A DNA stretch of 64,000 nucleotides from positions 1,798,001 through 1,862,000 of the forward strand of contig QXEO01002100.1 in assembly GCA_007115705.1 (NCBI GenBank), given 5' to 3'. Below are positions 34,768 to 48,410 of the stretch, piece by piece. Source of the DNA: Dactylis glomerata (taxonomy: Eukaryota; Streptophyta; Magnoliopsida; Poales; Poaceae). The notes under the pieces are model-generated. The model was given only the letters and a program-made list of their open reading frames with translations. It was not told where the DNA came from and searched no databases. How positions within the stretch are numbered: position 1 is the first letter of the stretch; each line of letters begins with the position of its first letter. The position numbers were made by a program, and so were the translations under genes.

Positions 34768-36381
34768 TGATGCCATGTAGATTACACTCCGTTGGGAACC
34801 CCAAGAGGAAGGTATGATGAGCACAACAACAAGTCTCCCCTTAGTTGTGAAACCAAGGTTATCGAACCAGTAGGAGAAAGAACCACACTTTCGAAGGTTG
34901 ATGCCCACTAGCTTTGCAACACTCCAGCAATGGCGCCAGATAAATGCTAGTGCGCGGCTTTTCAGTAGCAACAACGTGGAACCTGCATACAACATAACCA
35001 AGTACTTTGCCCCAACTTACGATGAGGTTGTCAATCTCACCGGTTTGCTGTAAACAAAGGATTGAGCGTATCGAGTGGTAAAAGATAATTGTATGCAAGA
35101 AAGTAAACAGTGCGAGTAAAAGTAAAACGGTAATAGCAATGTAAAGGAAATTGGACCGGGGTCCATAGTTCACTAGTGGTGTCTCTCCATAAGATAAATA
35201 ACAATATGCTGGGTAAACAAATTACGGTTGGGCAATTGATAGAATAAAGATAGCATACATATTTCATGAGGATCACTATGAGATTCACTCTGGGCATTAC
35301 GATAAAATACATAGACCGTAATCCAACTGCATCTATGACTAATAATCCACCCTCCGGATGTCATCCGAGCAACCATCGGGTATTAAGTTGCGAACAACAG
35401 ATTATTGCCTTAAGCAAAGTGTGTAATGTAAACAATACAAATGTCCTTGAACACAATAATGTTGTTTTCTCCCTAGTGGCAATAGCACATCTACAACCTT
35501 AGAGGTTTCTGTTACTCCTCCAGATTACTAGAGGCATGAACCCAACTATCGAGCATAAATACTCCCTCTTGGAGTCACTAGCATCTACTCGACCAAGATA
35601 TCTACTAGCAACGGAGAGCATGCAAGATCATAAATAACTTAGAGATAACATAAAGATAATAATTCAGCACATCAACTTGACATAGTACCAATACTCATCG
35701 GATCCCAACAAAGACAACATGTAGAATTATACAAAGATGATCTTGATCATGTAGGGCAGCTCACAAGATCTAAACATGAAGCACATGGTGGAGGAGACGG
35801 CCATCTAGCTACTGCTATGGACCCGTAGTCTAAGGTAGACTACTCACACATCACTCTGGAGGCGACCATGGTGGTGGAGAAGGCCTCCGGCAGGGTGCCG
35901 GGAAGAGCTCCTGGATCTTCCCGATCTCGCGTCGATGACAGCGGCGGCTTGCAGTATGTTTCGAGGAAAATTGACCGGGGTTTAGGTTTTTCCCGTCGAG
36001 GGGAATATATAGGCAGAAGGGTGGCGTCAGGAGGTGGGCCAGGCGACCTCACCCCCTGGTGGCGCAGGCCAGGGGTAGGCCGCGCCACCCTAGGGTGTGG
36101 CTAGCCGGTGGCCCCCCTCCGTCTCATCTTCGGTCTTCGCGAAGCTTCGGTAAAAATAGGAGGTTCGGCTTTTGTTTCGTCCAATTCCGAGAATATTTCC
36201 TATGTAGCTTTTCTGAAACACAAAAACAGCAGAAAACAGGGAACTGGCACTGTGGCGTCTCATTAGTAGGTTAGTTCTGGAAAATACATAAAAACACCAC
36301 GAAGTGTAACAAAACACAAAGCAAATGGTGTATAAACATGCATGGAGCATCAAAAATTATAGATACGTTTGAGACGTATCA
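34768..36381 (-). repeat. E2 3' LTR
   Basis: On the plus strand it runs from TGATGCCATGT to GAGACGTATCA. It is followed at once by the reverse polypurine tract GCATCCCCAAGCTT (36383-36396). Confidence 0.92.
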
Positions 36382-39162
36382 AGCATCCCCAAGCTTAACT
36401 CCTGCTCGTCCTCGAGTACGTAAGTGATAACAAAAGAATAATTTTTTAGGTGACATGCGCCATCACAATCTTGATCAACGATGTAAAGCATTGAGTGCTG
36501 GGATCAAAGTACTTAAAACATGAGCATAAGAGACATAATCTTGACAATAAAAAACTTAGCAACCATGTTATAACATGAAAAGTAACACAAACGAAAGATC
36601 ATGAACAATGAAACATTGAAAGTCAAATGTGTGTTCAAATCATATAGAAAAACATAGCAAAGTGGTTTTCAGCTTGTCCTTCATGGAATAGCAAAACATA
36701 AATACATAGGACACCTTCAAGTTTAAGAGGGCGACTAGATACAAATAATTTAAGAACAAGTGAAACCAAAATCATGAATCAATCAATGATAAACTTTGGG
36801 ACTATGCATATTAAACTCAGAATGGCAACTATTCTCTCTTACACGGTGCATAACGGTAGAAGGTGGAGACTCAACATAAAAGTAAAAGAAAGGCCCTTCG
36901 TAGAGGGAAACAGGGATTGTAAGTTTTATAAACCTTCAAAAATTATGATAATTACTAGATTTGAACTCTCATTGCCCACATCATAGGCATCTTGAATGGT
37001 TAAGATAAATACGAGTACAATTATGAAGCATATGCTTAACAAATCATAAGCTGAAAACCTCGTGTCCCGTGAAGTACGAATACCCAAACCTCATGCTACT
37101 CGACTTAGGTCCCAAGCAAGCTCTTGTCATTGTAAGCATACACGTATCATCGAGAACCGCCAACGGGGTACCTCCTGCCCGATGACATGGAACAAGCCCA
37201 CATCAAAATGACAAGATAAACAGACAATGAACACCTCGGTATCTCTTTTATTTACCATTGGTATAGCTTTTTATTGTGAGATGCATCGTCGAATGTCCAC
37301 TATGGCCATGCTGTAAATTTCCACCATGGATGATGCATGGCTTAGATTAGCGGCCCAGGCGTTTCTCTAACATATATACAAACTCCATGATCTCACAAGA
37401 TCCCAACATATTTCACATCGCGAGTATCCATAAACAAAAGATCACGATATCAACTCAAATGAGAGAAAGTGCAATATTGAAAGTTTGCCCCATGCTGACA
37501 TGGTTGGGCTAATTTCCAACTTACAACTTGCAAGCATAACATCAACATAAGAGAGCCACAATGTCAAAATTTTAAAAGCGAGAAAAGTAAAGTGTGCTGT
37601 CAGGTTCGTGAGAGCTTTACTGACTAATTTTCACATAACACCAAAAAGAGTTTAATTTGAAGGATAGATAAAAGCAAGTCAAATGTACTTGGAATAGGAA
37701 ATTGCTAATAGGTATGTATGGTGGACGCATGGTTTTTGGGATTTGGATGCATGAGTAGAGCTCAAACTCAGTACAAAATGAAGGCTAGCAAAAGACTGGG
37801 AGCGACCAACTAAGAGAGCAATAACGGCCATAATCATGCATAGCGACAAAACATCATAAACCGAAGCATAAAGTGGTATCACAAGTCAAAAACCAAATGA
37901 TCATAGAGGCTTATGGCGACTTGTTAGAGTCAAACATGTTGTAAGCATGCGCCAAGTCAACCCAAATAAAGCATCAAGGAGAAAACCACAATAATGCTTC
38001 CATATAATAAAAACAACGCATGATTTTTTTTTCAAAGGCTCATTAAGCAATCTCAGTCATTTGAGACAAGTCATGCTACAGCAAAAACTACTAAGCATAC
38101 TATCAAAACGACATCAAGAATGGCATGCAAAAGTCTAAGCCGCAGTCTAAACAAGCTCCTTTTATACCACTTTTTGCATGAAATTTTTTCTCTTTTCCAA
38201 CACCATTCAAACCTTTTTGAGATAACTCTTTTGATGAAAACCAACATAGACCAGAGGTCTAAATACACCTTGATGCTAAGATATAACAAGATATAAACCA
38301 AAATTAAGGCGAAAAACGAAAGCTAAATGCAGTTCTAGAAAAAGAGAACACTCGTTGAACGATAAGAGTGAAAAATAGAGTGTTCTTGGCAAATAAAAAA
38401 TGAGGTATGCCTTCTCCAAAAGAAATTTGTTGGGGTCCAACCATTTATTGCAGCAAAAAAAACAAAATAAAAACTGAAAGCAAAAGTAAAGACGCTCCAA
38501 GAAAAACGCATAGAATATGAAGCAATAAAAATATAGTGTATTGAAAGGTGATCTGATTTTTGCCGATGAAGAAGGGGTGCCTCGGGGGCATACCCAAGCT
38601 TTGACGCTTGTACCTCTTGGATATTTCTTGGGGTGACATGGGCATCCCCAAGCTTGAGCTTTTGTCCATACTTCATCTCATTTCATCACTCTCCATTCTC
38701 TACACTTGAAAACTTTCTTCATACAAAACTTCACACAATTCTATTAGCAACGTTAGCATAAACATGATAGTAAATCAACCCTTTTGGTTCAGTTTCAAAC
38801 TCAAATATACCATATATAAAGTATATACTACTGTAGAAACTTCCCCAAAAGTTTCGTGATCAAAAGAACTAAAAAAGAAAGCGATCGAGAGGCAAACACA
38901 AATAGTGGCAGAAATCTGTCAAAACAGAACAGCTGACAAAAGTCGATTTTTTCGAGGACCTTATGTTGCTCAAATAAAAAAGTGCAAAACTAATGAAAGT
39001 TTGGATATAACCTAGGGCATATTCTCAAGAAATTTTAGATCAAAAAGATATTCTGAGAATTTTCACAAATTTTTACGGTGCAGCGCAGAAATCTGTTTTA
39101 GGACAGCAACTTCCCCAAATCTTACCTCCCTCAAATTAGAGGTTCTTCTTGGCACAAAAAAG

Positions 39163-39182
39163 GTCATTACAGTAGTAATAAC
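39163..39182 (-). other. Conserved RNA stem-loop (E2 copy)
   Basis: Sense strand reads GTTATTAC-TACT-GTAATGAC: the third pair is U-G instead of the C-G of E1 and E4 or the U-A of E3 and E5. Confidence 0.6.
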
Positions 39183-39286
39183 TTCCAAGACTAAAATAAA
39201 ATAAAAAGTACTGAAAATAAAATATTGGGTTATCTCCCAAGAGTGCTTTTCTTTAACGCCTTTGAGCTAGGCGCAGAAAGTGCAAA

Positions 39287-39883
39287 TCAAGTATTATCAA
39301 GCGATGAAGCATTAAGATCAATTGCAGAAGTCTTCTCAACAAGGCATTGCATTGCATCCAAATGAGTATTTGAAGATCCTTTATAAACACTCTTTGGTTC
39401 ACTTCTTTCATCAAAAAGATTTTCAGGACAAATCCAATCAAAATTCTTTTCCAAAGCTTCATGCAATCCTACAAGTTTGCAATGAATTGGTACTTTGATG
39501 TCTTCTCTGGTTGTACCAATAACATTAACAGGTGAGCCAAGCATATTAAAATGCTCAAAAACTTTCCTAGCTTCAATAGCGACATCTCTAAATTCTCTAC
39601 GCAAAGTCTCCAAAATAAAATCTTTCTTTTCGAAATCTTCGATATCATGAAGCTTAAGAAACATTTGTTGCATAAAAGGATTAAGGTTAACAAACCTAGC
39701 CTCCAACATGTCAACTAAATAAGCAGCAGCAACTTCATAACTAGGAGCAAGCTCAGCTAAAGATCTATCCTCAACATCTTTATGCATACTAACATGATTA
39801 AAGAACTCCTCGATGTTACCTTTCCCAATTATAGAACCACTACCTATTGTAAGGTCCCCCAAAGCATACTTAGGGAACAACAT
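39287..39883 (-). CDS. E2 unknown 198-residue protein
   Basis: Intact frame opening MLFPKYALGDLTIG and ending LNASSLDNT. Composition suggests a soluble, mostly helical protein (runs such as EARKVFEHFN and LHEALEKNFDWI); I recognise no domain, zinc knuckle or protease motif. Its last residues parallel the last residues of the E3 protease frame (LDASSLDIT), so E2 and E3 share the 3' edge of their coding region while the rest differs. It sits closer to the LTR than a full gag-pol would allow. It may be an internally deleted remnant of a longer polyprotein. Function unknown. Confidence 0.55.
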   Translation of the reverse strand: MLFPKYALGDLTIGSGSIIGKGNIEEFFNHVSMHKDVEDRSLAELAPSYEVAAAYLVDMLEARFVNLNPFMQQMFLKLHDIEDFEKKDFILETLRREFRDVAIEARKVFEHFNMLGSPVNVIGTTREDIKVPIHCKLVGLHEALEKNFDWICPENLFDERSEPKSVYKGSSNTHLDAMQCLVEKTSAIDLNASSLDNT

Positions 39884-40040
39884 AATGAACTAAGAGTAAA
39901 AGTAACGGAATGCAAACTATCAAAGGAAATATATTTTTTGTATTTTTGATAAAAAGATGTAAGCAAAAATAAAATAAAGCAAAACAATAACAAAGTAAAA
40001 GATTGAGTGTGAGAGACTCCCCTTGCAGAAATCTTCTTTC

Positions 40041-40058
40041 TCCCCGGCAACGACGCCA
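40041..40058 (-). other. E2 primer-binding site
   Basis: Sense TGGCGTCGTTGCCGGGGA: tRNA-Asp type with one substitution relative to E1. Confidence 0.85.
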
Positions 40059-40067
40059 AAAAATGAT

Positions 40068-41680
40068 TGATGGCATGTACATAACACTCCGTTGGGAACC
40101 CCAAGAGGAAGGTACGATGAGCACAGCATCAAGTCTTCCTTCAATTGTGAAACCATGGTTATCGAACCAGTAGGAGAAAAAACCACACTTCCGAAGGTTG
40201 ATGCCCACTAGCTTTGCGACACTCCAGCAATGGCGCCAGATAAATGTTGGTGCATGGCTTTTCACTAGCAGCAACGTGGAACCTGCACACAATACAACCA
40301 AGTACTTTGCCCCAACTTACGATGAGGTTGTCAATCTCACCGGTTTGCTGTAAACAAAGGATTGAGCATAATGAGTGGTAAAAGGTAATAGTATGCAAGA
40401 AAATAAACAGTGCGAGTAAAAGTAAAACGGTAATAGCGATGTAAAGGAAATTAGACCGGGGTCCATAGTTCACTAGTGGTGTCTCTCCATAAGATAAATA
40501 ACAATATGCTGGGTAAACAAATTATAGTTGGGCAATTGATAGAATAAAGATAGCGTACATATGTCATGAGGATCACTATGAGATTCAATCTGGGCATTAC
40601 GACAAAATACATAGACCGTAATCCAACTCATCTATTACTAATAATCCACCCTCCGGATGTCATCCGAGCAACCATCGGGTATTAAGTTGCGAACAACAGA
40701 TTATCGCCTTAAGCAAAGTGCATAATGTAAACAATACAAATGTCCTTGAACACAAGAATGTTGTTTTCTCCCTAGTGGCAACAACACATCTACAACCTTA
40801 GAGGTTTCTGTCACTCCTCCAGATTACTAGAGGCATGAACCCAACTATCGAGCATAAATACTCCCTCTTGGAGTCACTAGCGTCTACTCGGCCAAGATAT
40901 CTAGTAGCAACGAAGATCATGCAATATCATAAATAACATAGAGATAACATAAAGATAATAATTCAGCACATCAACTCGACATAGTACCAATACTCATCGG
41001 ATCCCAACAAACACAACATGTAGAATTACACAAAGATGATCTTGATCATGTAGGGCATCTCACAAGATCTAAACATGAAGGACATGGTGGAGGAGATGAC
41101 CATCTAGCTACTGCTATGGACCCGTAGTCCAAGGTAGACTACTCACACATCACTCCGGAGGTGACCATGGTGGTGGAGAAGGCCTCCGGCAGGGTGCCGG
41201 GAAGAGCTCCTGGATCCTCCCGATCTCGCGTCGATGACGGTGGCGGCTTGAAGTATGTTTCGAGGAAAATTGATCAGGGTTTAGGTTTTTCCCTTCGAGG
41301 GGAATATATAGACGGAAGGGCGGCATCAGGAGGTGGGCTAGGCGGCCTCACCCCCTGGTGGCGCGGGCCAGGGGTAGGCCGCGCCACCCTAGGGTGTGGC
41401 TGGCCTATGGCCCCCCTCCATCTCATCTTCGGTCTTCGTGAAGCTTCGGTAAATATAGGAGGTTCGGCTTTTGTTTCATCCAATTCTGAGAATATTTCCT
41501 GTGTAGCTTTTCTGAAACACGAAAACAGCAGAAAATAGGGAACTGGCACTGTGGCGTCTCGTTAGTAGGTTAGTTCCAGAAAACGCATAAAAACGCCACG
41601 AAGTGTAACAAAACACAAAGCAAATGGTGTATAAACAAGCATGGATCATCAAAAATTATAGATACATTTAAGACGTATCA
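40068..41680 (-). repeat. E2 5' LTR
   Basis: Plus strand runs from TGATGGCATGT to AGACGTATCA. A TATATA stretch on the minus strand lies near 41307. The terminal palindrome has one mismatch here (GATACAT). Confidence 0.92.
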
Positions 41681-42243
41681 CCCGTCGCTACACACGAGAC
41701 CATGGCAGGAGGACGGTGGCCGTTCCGCAAGGGAAAGAACGACCACGAGGCGTCGGGCTCACGCCACTGGCTGTCTCCTGGAGAAGGCGACGGCTCGCCT
41801 CCGCGCGCCGCTGCTCGTACCCCGCGCGATCGGGTGTACATGCCCTTCTAGATGGCTCGGCGCCTGTACGCGCGCATTCGGCCCGTGCCATGGCCGGATG
41901 CCAACCTCTTGGTGAGGTGGCTTCTCAATAGCCGGTGCGTGCCAGTTCCTCCAATTCCCCCACGAAGGTCCAGAGCGTGTTCCCAAGATCATGCAGCGGC
42001 GCGCCCTGCTCCTGCCTCACCTGCGGCGTGACCCGACGTTTGCCATCACGTCCTCGGCCTGGGACACATTCAGGTCATGGGAATGGCGAGCGGACAGGCG
42101 CGCTGGGTATCTGGGTGACAGCGACTTGGACCAGCGCTGGGCGCCGGAGGCCCCCAACGATGGCGGTGGGGATAGCAGCGGGGATGGGGGAGACGATGCC
42201 GATGACGACGACAACGGCCGCCAACCTCTGATGCGGCATGGTG
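41681..42243. mobile_element. GC-rich DNA-transposon fragment, right piece
   Basis: Continues the fragment from 34767 after removal of E2. Frames at 41716-41931, 41935-42231 and 41991-42254 overlap on the same strand and encode Arg/Ala/Asp-rich low-complexity sequence with no domain, so I do not call a host gene. E3 interrupts it near 42243. Confidence 0.4.
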
Positions 42244-43877
42244 TGTTAATGTAAATCACCGTCCAGTTGGGAACCCCAAGAGGAAGGTATGATGAGCACA
42301 GCAGCAAGCTTTTCCCTCAATAAGAAACCAAGGTATGTCGAATCCAGGAAAAAGCGAAACTCAAGAAGGTGATGCTTGCTAGCCTAGTGACACTCCAACA
42401 AGGGCGCCGTTAACGATAACATGTTAGCGTGTCTTCAACTAGTAGCAACGTGGAACCTGCACACAACACAACCAAATACTTTGCTCCCAACTTACGATGA
42501 GGTTGTTAATCTCACCGGTTTGCTTGAAACAATGGAATGAGCGTATCGAGTGGAAAGCAATAGTAGTATGTGAGTAAAGTAAACAATACGAGTAAAGTAA
42601 ACAGGTGATAGCAATATAATGGAAAATAGGACCGGGGTCCACAGTTCACTAGTGGTGTCTCTCCATAAGATAAAATAACACATGCTGGGTAAACAAATTA
42701 CAGTTGGGCAATTGATAGAATAAAGATAACGTGCTAAGTCGAGAGGATAACTATGAGATTTACTCTGGGCATTCAAACAAAATACATAGACCGCCATCCA
42801 ACTGCATCTATGACTAATAATCCACCCACGGGGAATCAATCTGAGAACCCCACAAGTATTAAGTTGCGAATAACAGATAACTGCATTAAGCAAAGTGTGT
42901 AATGTAAACAAAGCATATGCCCTTGGACATAAGAATGTTGTTTTCTCCCTAGTGGCAACAACACATCTACAACCTTAGAGGTTTCTGTCACTCCCTCAGA
43001 TTAAATAGAGGCATGAACCCAACTATCGAGCATAAATACCCCCTCTTGGAGTCACTAGTATCTACTCGGCCAAGATAGCTACTAACAACGGAGAGCATGC
43101 AAGATCATAAACAATATAGAGATAACATAAGATAATATCCAGCACATCAACTCAATCATAACACCAATATTCATCGGATCCCAATAAACACAACATGTAG
43201 AATTACATAACGGTGATCTCGATCATGTAAGGCAGCTCACGAGATCTAAACATGAAGCACATGGTGGAGAAGACAACTATCTAGCTACTGCTATGGACCC
43301 ATAGTCCAAGGTAGACTACTCACTCATCGCGCCAGAGGCAAGCATGGCGATGAAGAAGACCTCCGGTGGCGATTCCCCTCTCCGGTAGGGTGCCGGGAAG
43401 AGCTTCTGGACCCTCCCGATCTCGGGTCGACGATGGCGGCAGATCGCGATGTATTTCTGGAAAAGTGATCGGGTGTTTAGGGTTTTCCCATCGGGGGGTC
43501 TTTATAGGCGAAGGGGCATCGTCAGAAGTGGACCGAGGTGGTCTCACACATAGGGGGCACGGCCAGGGCCTGGGCCGCGCTGCCCTGTTGTGTGGGCCCC
43601 TCGTGGCCCCACTCCGTCTCCTCTTCAGTTCTCTGGAAGCTTCGGTAAATTTCTGGATGTTTGGCTTTTGTTTCGTCCTATTTTGAGAATATTTCCTGTG
43701 TAACTTTTCTGAAACACAAAAACAGCAGAAAACAGGGAACTGGCACTGTGGCATCTTGTTAATAGGTTAGTTCCGGAAAATACATAAAAACGCCACGAAG
43801 TGTAACAAAACACTAAGCAAATGGTGTAAAAACAAGCATGGAGCATCAAAAATTATAGATACGTTTGAGACATATTA
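42244..43877 (-). repeat. E3 3' LTR
   Basis: Plus strand ends GAGACATATTA where the others read GAGACGTATCA, so the terminal palindrome is broken. The reverse polypurine tract GCATCCCCAAGCTT follows at 43878. Confidence 0.85.
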
Positions 43878-46688
43878 GCATCCCCAAGCTTAACTCCTGC
43901 TCGTCCTCGAGTAGGTAAGTGATAACAAAAGAAATAATTTTTGAGGTGACATGCACCTACACAATCTTGATCATCTATGTAAGCGTTGTGCACTGGGATC
44001 ATAAGAACTTAAAACATGGGCATGAAAGATATAATCTTGATAGAAGAAACTTAGCAACCATGTTATAATATGAAAAAGAACACAAATGAAAGATCATGAA
44101 AATGAAACAATGAAAGTCAAATGTGTGTTCAAATCATATGGAAAAATATACAAATAGTTTTCAGCTTGTCCTTCATGAGAGAGCAAAACATAAATGCATA
44201 GGACACCTTCAAGTTTAAGAGGGCGACTAGATACAAGTAATTTAAGAACAAGTGAAACCAACATCATGAATCAATCAATGAAAACTTTGGGACAATGCAC
44301 ATTATACTCAGAATGATAACTATGCTCTCTTAGATGGTGCATAAAGATAGAAGGTGGAGACTCAACATAAAAGTAATAGAAAGGCCCTTCGCGAAGGGAA
44401 GCAGTGATTGCAAGTTTTATAAACCTTCAAAAATTATGGTACTTACTAGCTTTGAGCTCTCATTGCCCCCATCATAGGCATCTTAAATGGTTAAAGTTAA
44501 TGCGAATACACTTATGAAGCATATGCTTGACAAATCATAAGTTGAAAACCTCATGTCCCGTGAAGTATGAATACCCGAACCTCATGCTACTTGACTTAGA
44601 GTCCCAAGCAAGCTTTTGTCATTGTAAGTATACACGTATCATCGAGAATTGCCAATGGGGTACCTCCGTGCCCGATGATATGGAACAAGCCCACATCAAA
44701 ATGACAGGACAAACAGACAATGAACACCTCGGCATCTGTTTTATTTACCATTTGTATAGCTTTTTATTGTGAGATGCGTCGTCGAATGTTCACTATGGGC
44801 ATGCTGTAAATTTCCACCATGAATTATGCATGGCTTAGATTAGCGGCTCAGGTGTTTCTCTAACACATATACAAACTCCATGATCCTGCAAGATTCCCAA
44901 TTTATTTCAGATCGCGAGTATCCATAAACAAAAGATCACGATATCAACTCAAATAAGAAGTGCAATGTTAAAAGCTTGCCCCATGACGGCATGGCTGGGC
45001 TAATTTCCAACTTACAACTTGCAAGCATAACAACTCAACATAAGAGAGCCACAATGTCAAATTTTTAAGAACAAGAAAAGTAAAGTGTGCCATCAGGTTC
45101 GTGAGAGCTTTACTGACCAATTTTTGCATAACACCAAAAGAGTTTAATTTGAAGGATAAATAAAAGCAAGTCAAATGTACTTTGGAATAACAAATTGCTA
45201 ATAGGTATGTATGGTGGACACATTGGCAAACTTGGTTTTTAGGAGTTGGATGCACGAGTAGAGCTCATACTCAGTACAAAATGAGGGCTAGCAAAAGACT
45301 GGGAGCGACTAACTAAGAGAGCAATAACGGCCATAATCATGCAAAGCGACAAAGCAACATTAAAAGAAGCATAAGATGGCATCAAAATTCAAAAACTAAA
45401 TGATCATAGAGGCAATGGCGACTTTGTATGAGTCAAACATGTGTGAGCATGCACCAAGTCAACCCAAATAAAGCATCAAAGGAGAAAACCAAAATAATGC
45501 TTCCAAATAATTAAAACAACGCATGATTTTTTCAAAGGCTCATTAAGCAATCTCAGTCATTTGAGACAAGTCATGCTACAGCAAAACCACTAAGCATACT
45601 ATCAAAAATATATCAAGCACGACATGCAAAAGCCTAGGTCACAGTCTACACATGCTCCTTTTTGTACCACTTTTTTTGCATAAAGCTTTTTCTCTTTTCC
45701 AACACCATTCGAACCTTTTTTGAAACAACTCTTTTGATGAAAACCAACATGGACCAGAGGTCATAATACACCTTGATCCAAAGATATAACAAGATCTGAA
45801 CATAAATCAAGGCGAAAAATGAAAGCTAGACGCAGTTCTAGAAAAAGAGAACACTCGTTGAAACGATAAGAGTGAAAAAACGGAGTGTTCTTGGCAAATG
45901 AAAAGCAAGGCAACTTCTCCAAAAGAAATTTGTTGGGGGTTCAACCATTTATTGCAGCAAACAAAACTAAATAAAACTGAAAACTAAAGAAAACTGACGC
46001 TCCAAGAAAAACGCATAATGCATGAAGCAATAAAATATAGTGTGTTGAAAGGTGACCTGATTTTTGCCGATGAAGAAGGGGTGCCTCGGGGGCATCCCCA
46101 AGCTTTGACACTTGTACTTCTTAGATATTTCTTGGGGTGACATGGGAATCCCCAAGGTTGTGCTTTTGTCCATTCTTCAACTCATCTCATCATTCTCTAA
46201 TCCCTACACTTGAAAACTTCCTTCATACAAAACTAAACACAATTCTATTAGCAACATTAGTGTAAGCATAGCAATGAATCAACCCTTTTTGCTTTAGATT
46301 TCAACTCAAAACCACCAAATATAAAGCATATACTACTGTAGCAACTTCTCCAAAAGTTCCGTGATCAAAAGAACTCAAAAAGAAAGCGATAAAGCGGCAA
46401 ACACAAATATTGGCAGAAATCTGTCAAAACAGAACAGCTGACAAAGGTCGAATTTTTAGAGGGTTTTCTGTTGCGCAAATCAAAATGTGTATAACTAATG
46501 AAAGTTTGGATATAACCTGGGGCATATGCACAAGAAATTGCAGGTCCAAAAGATATACTGAGAATGTTCACAAATTTTTACGGTACAACACCTAAATCTG
46601 TTTCAGGACAGCAACATCCCCAAATCTTACCTCACTCAAATTAGAGGGTTCTCTTGGCACAGCAACGAAATAAAAAGGATAAGGAGAT

Positions 46689-46708
46689 GTTATTACAGTA
46701 GTAATAAC
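46689..46708 (-). other. Conserved RNA stem-loop (E3 copy)
   Basis: Sense GTTATTAC-TACT-GTAATAAC: the perfect 8-bp stem is kept, with the third pair changed to U-A. Confidence 0.6.
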
Positions 46709-46815
46709 TTCCAAGACTCAAATAAAAGAAAAAAGAAATGAATGTAAAAACATTGGGTTATCTCCCAAGAGTGCTTTTCTTTAACGCCTTTGAGCTAGGC
46801 GCAGAAAGGTGCAAA

Positions 46816-48410
46816 TCAAGTAATATCAAGTGATGAAGCATCAAGCTTATAATTTGCTCTAAGAATAGAGTCAAAAATAAATTTCTTTCTCTTCCTATGG
46901 AAGTGTTCCATACCTTTCTTGAGTGGGAATTGATATTTGATAGTGACTTCCCTCATATCAATGATGGGACCTACAGTTCGAAGAAAAGGTCTTCCCAAAA
47001 TAATAGGACATGAAGCATTGCATTCAACATCCATGACAAGAAAATAAACGGGAACAAGGTTATTGGTAACCATAATAAGAACATCATTAATCCTTTCCAA
47101 TGGTTTCTTCTTAGCAACATCAGCAATAGGAACATCATAATAACACTTTTCAAGAGGTGGTAAATCTAGCATGTCATAAATTTTTCTAGGAATAATAGAA
47201 ATACTAGCACCTGGATCACATAAAGCATGGCAATCAAAACCATTAACATGCATATCAATGATGCGTTCCCAACCATCTTCTAACTTCTTGGGAATAGAAG
47301 CTTTTTACTTCAACTTTTCATCCCTAATTTTCATGAGAGCATTGGTAATATGCTTAGTAAAAGCAACATTTATAGGACTAGCATCAGGAGTCAAAGCAAG
47401 ATTTTGTAAGAAAAAAATAACTTCACATATATTGCAGCCATCAACTTCAAAATCTTTAAAGGAAATAGAGCTATCATCTCCTACACTCCGAAAAATTTCA
47501 GCACTCTTGTGAGAAAAAGTTTTTGCAGTTTTAGGCTTTTTAACACAAGGAGTGGGAGTTTTCTCTACACCAATCAAAGTAAGAGGATTGCTAGCATTTG
47601 GAACAACATCATTAGATGTAGTAATGGTACATACCTTCATCTTTCTAGCCATCTCATCTTCTCTTTCCCACCTGGCATGCAATTCTGCTAGCATCCTAAC
47701 ATTTTCATCAATTCTAACTTGGATAGCATTAGCAGTGGCAAAAGTATTGTTCTCTTTCACCTCATTAGGCAACACTTTTAATTTCAGAAGTTCAACATCA
47801 TGAGCAGGGCTATCAACTTTAGAAGCAAGAATATCAATTTTGCCTAACTTTTCCTCAATAGACATGTTAAAAGCATTTTGCTTACCGATGAAGTCCTTGA
47901 GCATTATCTCAAGCTCAGAGGGCGCGGCCCTAGTGTTGTTGGAGGAATTACCATAAGAGTTACCATAACCATTATCATTGGTAGAAGGATACGGCCTATA
48001 ATTGTTACTAGGAAAATTGTTTCTATAAGCATTATTGTTAAAATTATTATTTCTAATGAAATTTACATCAACATGCTCTTCTCGAGCAACCAAAGAGGCC
48101 AAAGGAATATTATTAGGATCAACATGAGTCCTATCATTAGAAAGCATAAGCATGATAGCATCAATCTTATCACTCAAGGAAGAGGTTTCCTCAACAGAAT
48201 TTACCCTCTTACCTTGTGGAGCTCTCTCGGTGTGCCATTCAGAATAATTTACCATCATATTGTCGAGAAGCTTCGTTGAGGCGCCCAAGGTAAGGGACAT
48301 AAAAGTGCCTCCAGCAGCTGAATCCAATAGGTTCCTTGAAGAAAAATTCAGTGCTGCATAAAAAGTTTGGACAATCATCCAATTAGTCAGTCCATGAGTG
48401 GGGTGTTGCT
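46816..48410 (-). pseudogene. E3 gag C-terminal part and retropepsin, 5'-truncated
   Basis: One frame runs from 48410 down to 46816 with a single in-frame TAA at 47305-47307. The gag part contains an Athila-like segment (NWMIVQTFYAALNFSSRNLL, then an Asn-rich stretch NNNFNNNAYRNNF). The downstream part is an aspartic protease: DPGASISIIP supplies the catalytic Asp with the Gly-Ala-Ser that follows, and CPIILGRPFLRT is the matching C-terminal signature. The protease would process the polyprotein. The reading frame seen upstream of 48410 belongs to the LTR of E4. The N-terminal half of gag is missing. Confidence 0.85.

Larger units (their letters stand above)
34768..41680 (-). mobile_element. 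E2: complete Athila-type non-autonomous LTR retrotransposon
   Basis: Minus-strand element of 6913 bp with LTRs of 1614 and 1613 bp, PBS, polypurine tract and a 5-bp target duplication with one mismatch (CCCAT at 34763-34767, CCCGT at 41681-41685). It has one open frame of 198 residues, unrelated by eye to that of E1/E4, and no polymerase domains. The two LTRs differ clearly in their first 100 bases (about a dozen changes), so it is older than E5. It splits the GC-rich transposon fragment. Confidence 0.93.
42244..48410 (-). mobile_element. E3: Athila-type LTR retrotransposon, 3' part with gag-protease
   Basis: Minus-strand element represented by its 3' LTR (about 42244-43877), 3' non-coding region and a gag-protease remnant, cut at 48410 by insertion of E4. 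Its 5' end may be the stub at 63149-63250, but the rest of gag is missing. The left boundary is approximate because the LTR terminus is mutated and no second duplication is visible. Reverse transcriptase and integrase are absent between protease and the 3' region, so it too was non-autonomous or internally deleted. Confidence 0.85.

Noticed and set aside
36774..36986. Short frames in the 3' non-coding regions of E2-E5
   Set aside because: Not preserved in frame between elements; they arise from conserved non-coding sequence.
41716..42254. GC-rich frames resembling a host gene
   Set aside because: Three overlapping frames, low-complexity composition, no domain, and the sequence is continuous with a transposon-like fragment at 34415-34767.
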